From Bog-756 sp963769905 (lineage in GTDB: Bacteria > Actinomycetota > Acidimicrobiia > Acidimicrobiales > RAAP-2): a stretch of DNA of 64,000 nucleotides. The stretch's first letter is position 1. Each line of letters starts with the position of its first letter. The position numbers and the translations under genes were made by a program. The notes beneath the pieces are model-generated. The model worked only from the letters and a program-made list of their open reading frames with translations. It was not told the origin of the DNA and made no database searches. Shown piece after piece: positions 58,817 to 64,000 of this stretch. The stretch is taken from NCBI GenBank assembly GCA_963769905.1, contig CAVYNG010000001.1, positions 248,001 to 312,000 of the forward strand, written 5' to 3'.

Positions 58817-59571
58817 CCGGCGACCTCCTTTGCGGTGTGCTCTCCGACCGGCTCCCCGGCTGGCTCCGCGGTCGCCGGTTCGACGGGACCGGCCATGCTC
58901 GGGTCACCGGCTTCGGCCGTGTCGGCTGCCTCGCCGGCCTCGCCCGCGTCGCCGGTGGGCTGAGCCGGAGCGGACACCGCCGCGGGATCGGCTCCGCCGG
59001 AGGCGGGCGTCCCCGGCCGGCGGGCCAGCACCACCGCTCCGACCACCGCGATGACCAACAGGGCGGCGGTCGCCTCGAACGGGAAGAGATAGGTCGTGAA
59101 GACCGACCTCCCGAGGAGGGCGACGTTCGACTGCCCGGTGTCGGAGCCCGCCACGTGCGGGGCGCCGGTCACCCAGTGGGAGACCTGCCCGAGGAGGAGG
59201 AGTCCGGTCGTCGCGAGGGCGACGAGCCCGATGGCAAGGGGACGCTGGCCGCGCAGGGGCTCGACCGCGATGTTCTCTTGTCGGTCCACGCCGAGGAACA
59301 TGATGACGAAGAGGAAGAGGACCACGATCGCCCCCGCGTAGACGATCACCTGCACGGCCGCGAGGAAGGGGGCGTTCTGCAGCACGAAGAGCAGCGCGAT
59401 CCCGAACAGGGTCATCACCAGCATCAGCGCGGCATGCACCGGGTTGCGGGCGAGCACGACGCCGATCGCCCCGGCGATGACCAGGGCTGCGGCGACCGAG
59501 AAGACCCCGACGTCGACCGCGGAGGGGTGTGTCGTCGCCGCGAACAGGAGAACCACCCCCGCCGAGTGCAT
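58813..59571 (-). CDS. nuoJ: NADH-quinone oxidoreductase subunit J
   Basis: 252 residues. Five helices occupy about 1-180, with NPVHAALMLVMTLFGIALLFVLQNAPFLAAVQVIVYAGAIVVLFLFVIMFLG covering the conserved core (ND6-like, including the pi-bulge helix region). The remaining 70 residues are an Ala/Glu/Pro-rich cytoplasmic tail, longer than in proteobacteria. The ATG at 59571 shares a base with the nuoI stop (TGATG). Confidence 0.95.
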   Translation of the reverse strand: MHSAGVVLLFAATTHPSAVDVGVFSVAAALVIAGAIGVVLARNPVHAALMLVMTLFGIALLFVLQNAPFLAAVQVIVYAGAIVVLFLFVIMFLGVDRQENIAVEPLRGQRPLAIGLVALATTGLLLLGQVSHWVTGAPHVAGSDTGQSNVALLGRSVFTTYLFPFEATAALLVIAVVGAVVLARRPGTPASGGADPAAVSAPAQPTGDAGEAGEAADTAEAGDPSMAGPVEPATAEPAGEPVGEHTAKEVAG

Positions 59572-60506
59572 CAGGCGTCTTCCCCCTGGGGGCCGGTCGG
59601 GCGCTGTGGCTGGTCGCGGTCGATCTCGGCGACCTCTTCCCCGCTGCCACCTGGAGCCGGCGTCGCGCCGCGGCGCTCGACGTCGCCCGCGGCCAGCGCC
59701 TCGGCGTAGCGGGCATCGGCCTCTTGGTGGTACTTCTCGGGCGCGTGAGGGGCGAAACGCGCGGCCTTGGTCAGCGCACGCTCGATCGCGCCGCGGATCC
59801 CCTTCTTCTGCGGGGGCAGGTCGGCCGGTCGCAGATGCCGCTCGAGGGTGTCGCGTAGCTGCTGCGAGCCGGTGGCCTCGTCGTCGCGGTGACCGCTCTG
59901 GCCGCCTTCGGGCGAGCGCACCCCGAAGCCGAGCTCGCCCGACCACTGCACCTGCCCCTCGTAGCCGGCGTCGCCCGACGGGGAGGTCGCCCGCATCCAC
60001 CCTGAGGTGTACAGGTCGTCGCCCTCGCGCCAGTCCTCCCACGGCAGGTGCTGCGGGTGACCGTCGTCGTCGACGAGGAGCTCGTCCTTCGTGTAGATGG
60101 CGTCCCCGCGGTTGGTGAACGAGAACTCCATGAGCTTCGTCTCGGTGATGGCCTCGGTCGGGCACGCCTCCACGCAGAGATCGCAGTGGATGCAGCGCAA
60201 GAAGTTGATCTCGTAGACGTAGCCGTACCGCTCCCCGGGAGACACCGGGTGGTCGGGAGGGTTGTCGAGGCCGCGCACGTAGATGCAGTCCGCCGGGCAC
60301 ACGCCGGCGCAGAGCTCGCAGCCGATGCACTTCTCCATCCCGTCCTCGTACCGGTTGAGAACGTGCCGGCCGTGCTTGCGCGGCTGCTTGGCCTGCTTCT
60401 CTTCCGGGTACTGGCGGGTGACCGGAAGGCGGCCGAGGTGCTCGAGGGTCAGTTTGAAGCCCCCGAGGAAGTTCTTGCGCTGGCGCGGCGGCTCCGGCGT
60501 CGACAT
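59571..60506 (-). CDS. nuoI: NADH-quinone oxidoreductase subunit I with a long C-terminal tail
   Basis: 311 residues. Two [4Fe-4S] clusters (N6a, N6b) are bound by CIGCELCAGVCP (Cys60, 63, 66 and 70) and CIHCDLCVEACP (Cys105, 108, 111 and 115). The N-terminal amphipathic region (GGFKLTLEHLGRLPVTRQYPEE) matches the family. After about residue 180 comes a tail of roughly 130 residues, acidic, Gly/Arg/Gln-rich and without a recognised domain. Typical NuoI is about 160-210 residues. ATG at 60506, sharing a base with the nuoH stop. Confidence 0.95.
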   Translation of the reverse strand: MSTPEPPRQRKNFLGGFKLTLEHLGRLPVTRQYPEEKQAKQPRKHGRHVLNRYEDGMEKCIGCELCAGVCPADCIYVRGLDNPPDHPVSPGERYGYVYEINFLRCIHCDLCVEACPTEAITETKLMEFSFTNRGDAIYTKDELLVDDDGHPQHLPWEDWREGDDLYTSGWMRATSPSGDAGYEGQVQWSGELGFGVRSPEGGQSGHRDDEATGSQQLRDTLERHLRPADLPPQKKGIRGAIERALTKAARFAPHAPEKYHQEADARYAEALAAGDVERRGATPAPGGSGEEVAEIDRDQPQRPTGPQGEDA

Positions 60507-61768
60507 CAGCCGTCACCTCCGCCCATGGGCGCCCCCGCGGGAGGTGTCCCGTCCGGCCGGTCCCACAGCCGGACCCCGACCAGAGGGAGGACCGAGCGCG
60601 ACTCCTCGCGCTCGGATCCGATGGCGAAGGCACGGCGCAGCATCACCGCGGCGAGGACGACCGCCCCGGCCATCCCGATGCCCCACCACCCGTCCACCAC
60701 GAACCCCGCCACGACGAGCAGCCATCCGAGCGAGAGGGGGATCAGCCGTGTCCAACCGAGGTCCATGAGCTGGTCGTAGCGGAGCCGGGGCAATGCCGCG
60801 CGCAGCCACACGAAGACGAAGAGGAAGGCGATGGTCTTGCCGAGGAACCAGAGGATCGGCCAGAGCCAGTAGAGGTGCGGGACATGGGGAACCGGCCCGT
60901 CCGGCCCGCCGAAGAAGAGGGTCACCGTGATGGCCGACATGGTGATGGTGTTCATGAACTCCGCCAGGAAGAAGAGCGCGAACCGGATCGACGAGTATTC
61001 GGTCACGAATCCGCCGACGAGTTCGGAGTCGGCCTCGACCAGGTCGAAAGGGGGGCGATTGGTCTCGGCGACCACCGCGACGAAGAAGAGCAGGAAGGGC
61101 ACCACCACCAGGCGGATCACGTTCCACTGCCACAGGTGGGCGGCCTGCGCATCGACGATCGCCCGCGTGCTGAGCGAGCCGGTCACGAGGACCACCATCA
61201 CGATGGTGATCCCGAGCGCGGCCTCGTAGGAGATCATCTGGGCCGAAGCGCGCACCGATCCGAGCAACGGGTATTTCGACCCCGAGGACCAGCCCGCGAG
61301 CATCACGCCGTAGACGCCGAGCGAGGACATCGCGAGGAGGAAGAGGATCCCCATCGGCGGATCGGCCAGCTGCAGCTCGAAGGTGTGCCCGGCAACGGTC
61401 ACCACACCTCCGATCGGCACGATGGCGAACGAGAGGAACGCGGTGATGATCGTGATGTAGGGCGCGAGTATGAAGATCCGCCGGTCGGACCGTTCGGGAA
61501 GCAGGTCCTCCTTGAAGAAGAGCTTGATCCCGTCGGCAAGGGTCTGGGCGATCCCGAACGGACCGGCCCGGTTGGGCCCGATCCGGCTCTGCATGTCGGA
61601 GATCACCTTGCGCTCGAACCAGATCATCAGCATGACCGAGACGAGCAACGCGCCGAAGACCACGAGGACCTTGATGACGACGATGAGCACGACCACCCAG
61701 TCGACCCCGTTGTCGTAGAGGGGATCGCCGGCGAGGAGCGGCTGGAGGAGCCCGACGAGCGCGCTCAT
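60506..61768 (-). CDS. nuoH: NADH-quinone oxidoreductase subunit H
   Basis: 420-residue membrane subunit (ND1 homologue) that forms the quinone-binding tunnel. WFERKVISDMQSRIGPNRAGPFGIAQTLADGIKLFFKED is the diagnostic loop, and AETNRPPFDLVEADSELVGGFVTEYSSIRF holds the conserved acidic E-channel residues. The last 50 residues are a soluble tail. The ATG at 61768 overlaps the nuoG stop (ATGA); longer upstream frames read through nuoG and were rejected. Confidence 0.97.
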   Translation of the reverse strand: MSALVGLLQPLLAGDPLYDNGVDWVVVLIVVIKVLVVFGALLVSVMLMIWFERKVISDMQSRIGPNRAGPFGIAQTLADGIKLFFKEDLLPERSDRRIFILAPYITIITAFLSFAIVPIGGVVTVAGHTFELQLADPPMGILFLLAMSSLGVYGVMLAGWSSGSKYPLLGSVRASAQMISYEAALGITIVMVVLVTGSLSTRAIVDAQAAHLWQWNVIRLVVVPFLLFFVAVVAETNRPPFDLVEADSELVGGFVTEYSSIRFALFFLAEFMNTITMSAITVTLFFGGPDGPVPHVPHLYWLWPILWFLGKTIAFLFVFVWLRAALPRLRYDQLMDLGWTRLIPLSLGWLLVVAGFVVDGWWGIGMAGAVVLAAVMLRRAFAIGSEREESRSVLPLVGVRLWDRPDGTPPAGAPMGGGDG

Positions 61769-64000
61769 GGTGCCTCCAGCGAGACGGCGGTCACCGGCTG
61801 GCCGGCGTCGATCAGATCGGCGGCGGTGTGCGGGCGGTCGCCGTCTCCAGCACCGCCGTCGCCGAAGGGCACGTTGAACTCGGTTGCCACGACGCCACGA
61901 GGCAACGAGGAATCCGCAAAGGTCTCGACGACCACCGCCGCGCGCGCGGTGCTCGCCCTCACCGGACCGCCCACGGGCAACCCGAGAGCATCGAGGTCGT
62001 CGGGATTCACCCGCAGCCGAGCCGTCGGGACGAGGGCGGCGAGCGCGGGGACCGCACGGACCGACGACCCGACGTCGTAGAGGTGGCGACCTGCGACGAG
62101 GCGCATCGACTCCCCATCCGCCGCGGCGACCCGCGGTACCCCGAGGTCCACCGGAGCGCGCAGGCATGCCGGGCGGCGCGGCGCGTCGCCACTCCCGCCG
62201 GCCGCGTCGGCGTCGCCTCCCTCGAGGCCTTCGGTCCCCTCGCCGGTGAGGCTCGAGACCGTGTTCGGCGCCTCGGCCAGGCCCGCACGCGGCGGTGCCC
62301 CCTGCCACTCGACCGACTCGACTCCCGGGACGGCGATCGGGTCGAGGGGGGCGACCGGGCGGCGGACGAGGGTCACCTCCTGGGGCACGAGCGGCGCGAC
62401 CACTCCGTCGGCGGACCCCGGCTCGTCGAGGAGCGCCCGGGTGATGCCGCGGTGGGAGGGTGCGAGTCGCTCGATCTCGTCCCAGACCGCCGCCGCCGAA
62501 TCGAAGCCCAGGTCGGCGTCGAGGTGGACTGCGAGCTCGGCCGCGATCATCCAGTCCGGCCAGGCCTGCCCCGGGGGGACCACCTTCTGGCCGAGCCGGC
62601 TGATCCGCCCTTCGAGATTGGTGGTCGTGCCGGGCCGCTCGTGAGCCTCCGCCGCCGGGAGCACCACGTCCACGCGCGCGGTGACCGCGTCGGGGCCGGA
62701 GGCGATCGCGACCACGAACCGTGCGCCCTCGAGCGCGCGCTCGGCGAGGTCGCGATCGGGGAAGTCGTGCAGCGGATCGGCACCGAGCAACACCAGCGCG
62801 CCGATCCCTTCGTCGCCGTCCCGCCCGCCGGCGGCCGCCGCCATGATCGCCGCGGTGTCCCTGCCCCGCTCGTCGGGCACCGCGCCCCAGGCGCGCCCGA
62901 ACCATTGGCGACCGTCCTCGAGGGTCACCCGGCCCGGCAGCATCCCCGGGGCCATGCCCATGTCGATCGCGCCGTGCACGTTGCCACGTCGGAGCGCAGG
63001 CACGAAGCGCGCATTCGGGAAGGCGCGGGCGATGACCTGTGCGGCCTCCGCCCCCAGCTCGCCCGCCTCGGCGAGGGAGGACCGGCCGACGACCACGACA
63101 AGGCGGTCCGCCGCGAGCAGCCGGCGCGCCTCGGCCAGCGCGTCACGGTCGGTCGATCCGGGGGCCTCGCCGTTCCCGGCGAGCGCTTGCGCGACCGCGA
63201 CGGCTTCGCCGGGCCGGGCGCGCACCGAGGCTGCGGCGTATCGGGTGAGCGAGCTCCCCTGCGGCGCGACCTCGACCAGTGAGGTCGCTCCCCCGACCAC
63301 CGCGGCGCGGAGCCGGAGGTAGAGGACCGGCACCTCCTCGCGGAGGTCACCCGAGAGCAGGAGGACGGTGTCGGCGTCCGCCATTTCGTCGACGGTCGCG
63401 CGCGGCAGGCCGGCCACCACCTCGGCGGGAAGCCCGTCGCCGAGCTGCGCATCGACCGAGTCGGTGCGGAGGATCCCCTTCGCGAGCTTGGTCCATGCGT
63501 AGGCACCTTCGTTGGTGAGGCGCGCGCCACCGACCACCGCCACGGACTCCGCCCCGGACCGGTCCGCCGCCTCGCGGAGCCCGTCGGCGACCACTTCGAG
63601 CGCCTCGTGCCACGAGGACGGGACGAGCTCGCCCTCCTTGCGCACCAACGGCTCGACGAGGCGTTCCTCACTGTTGACCGCGTCACAGGCGAAGCGGCCC
63701 TTGTCGCAGAGCCAGCCCTGGTTGACCGGGTCGGCGTCGATGCCGAGCAGTCGGGTCACCCGGTTCGACGACGACTGCACCGCGACCCGGCACCCGACCG
63801 AGCAGGTGGTGCAGGTCGACTCGACCTGGTCGAGATCCCACGGCCGCGCGGCGAACCGGTAGGGCGTGGCGGTCAGCGCGCCGACCGGGCAGATCTGGAC
63901 GGTGTTGCCCGAGAAGTAGGAGGTGAAGGGCAGCTCGGGGAAGATCCCGATCTCCAGCAGCTCGCCGCGGCCAATGAAATCGATCTGGGCCTCCCCCGCG
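61765..64000 (-). CDS. nuoG: NADH-quinone oxidoreductase subunit G, 5' end beyond the window
   Basis: About 745 C-terminal residues are visible; the start lies past base 64000. The visible part begins inside the ferredoxin-like region (AQIDFIGRGE, then YFSGNTVQICPVGALT, where the Cys belongs to an N-terminal cluster). Next comes CTTCSVGC, followed after 27 residues by Cys in GWLCDKGRF. This is the CxxCxxxCx27C motif of cluster N7, present only in a subset of complex I enzymes. A molybdopterin-oxidoreductase-like domain (WHEALEVVADGLREAA and onwards) completes it. First visible gene of nuoG-H-I-J-K-L-M-N; its stop overlaps nuoH. Confidence 0.95.
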   Translation of the reverse strand, partial: AGEAQIDFIGRGELLEIGIFPELPFTSYFSGNTVQICPVGALTATPYRFAARPWDLDQVESTCTTCSVGCRVAVQSSSNRVTRLLGIDADPVNQGWLCDKGRFACDAVNSEERLVEPLVRKEGELVPSSWHEALEVVADGLREAADRSGAESVAVVGGARLTNEGAYAWTKLAKGILRTDSVDAQLGDGLPAEVVAGLPRATVDEMADADTVLLLSGDLREEVPVLYLRLRAAVVGGATSLVEVAPQGSSLTRYAAASVRARPGEAVAVAQALAGNGEAPGSTDRDALAEARRLLAADRLVVVVGRSSLAEAGELGAEAAQVIARAFPNARFVPALRRGNVHGAIDMGMAPGMLPGRVTLEDGRQWFGRAWGAVPDERGRDTAAIMAAAAGGRDGDEGIGALVLLGADPLHDFPDRDLAERALEGARFVVAIASGPDAVTARVDVVLPAAEAHERPGTTTNLEGRISRLGQKVVPPGQAWPDWMIAAELAVHLDADLGFDSAAAVWDEIERLAPSHRGITRALLDEPGSADGVVAPLVPQEVTLVRRPVAPLDPIAVPGVESVEWQGAPPRAGLAEAPNTVSSLTGEGTEGLEGGDADAAGGSGDAPRRPACLRAPVDLGVPRVAAADGESMRLVAGRHLYDVGSSVRAVPALAALVPTARLRVNPDDLDALGLPVGGPVRASTARAAVVVETFADSSLPRGVVATEFNVPFGDGGAGDGDRPHTAADLIDAGQPVTAVSLEAP

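Noticed and set aside
1..64000. tRNA, rRNA, riboswitch or transposase genes
   Set aside because: No cloverleaf with a GGTTCGA arm, no rRNA stretch and no transposase motif was noticed by eye; a covariance-model search could still find a small RNA.

Overview
The window is a gene-dense, high-GC stretch of bacterial chromosome with no gap between genes longer than about 270 bases. No tRNA, rRNA, CRISPR array, insertion sequence or prophage gene was seen. The gene content points to an actinobacterium. The bc1-aa3 respiratory set has a di-haem QcrC, a three-helix Rieske protein and a CtaF-type subunit IV. There are a HelD RNA-polymerase-recycling protein, an SCO6745-type protein, a TIGR03086 (mycothiol-enzyme-like) protein, a KstR-like regulator and a hemE-hemH-hemG set of the coproporphyrin-dependent kind. 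The Thr-rich and 'GYWLVAxDGG' repeat proteins resemble those I associate with Acidimicrobiia, but that placement is inference.

Layout. 1-2.2 kb: a Thr-rich membrane protein, an MscS channel and two small ORFs. 2.2-14.5 kb: catabolic and transport genes (amidohydrolase, aldehyde dehydrogenase, cyclase-family hydrolase, two divergent TetR regulators, ABC exporter, MFS exporter, nitronate monooxygenase-like enzyme), interrupted by a secreted CAP/repeat protein. 14.5-21.4 kb: a GH1 glycosidase, a thiolase-like/crotonase pair, a CopD-like membrane protein, TatA, a frameshifted membrane protein and an alkyl-sulfatase-like hydrolase. 21.5-24.7 kb: ctaC-ctaD-ctaF. 24.7-28.9 kb: a TIGR03086 protein, a ClC channel and an overlapping trio resembling UbiC, UbiA and UbiE. 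29.1-33.1 kb, minus strand: ctaE-qcrC-qcrA-qcrB. 33.2-41.1 kb: helD divergent from hemE-hemH-hemG-lnt. 41.2-47 kb: acs with a HAD protein, divergent from a 1056-residue MprF/LysX-like fusion. 47-53.1 kb: membrane and hypothetical proteins, a pore-loop protein, gadB and a LapA-like protein. 53.3-64 kb, minus strand: nuoG-H-I-J-K-L-M-N, with nuoG running off the right edge.

Functionally the window covers an aerobic electron-transport chain: complex I feeds quinone, QcrCAB oxidises it, and CtaCDEF is the terminal oxidase. Haem synthesis, lipoprotein maturation and several acyl-CoA or amide-catabolic enzymes accompany it. Most operons are tightly packed, with ATGA, GTGA or TGATG overlaps. Many first genes have a TAnnnT -10-like box 6-8 bases before the start codon, suggesting widespread leaderless transcription.

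The points most worth following up are: a 20-bp-periodic array of CACGTG-centred palindromes beside gadB; a 21-codon Arg-rich leader ORF whose stop overlaps the hemE start; an apolipoprotein N-acyltransferase with Ser where the catalytic Cys should be; an MprF-like protein fused to a degenerate phosphoesterase-like domain; and a shared TGACGG-N3-GTCAG inverted repeat at two promoters.
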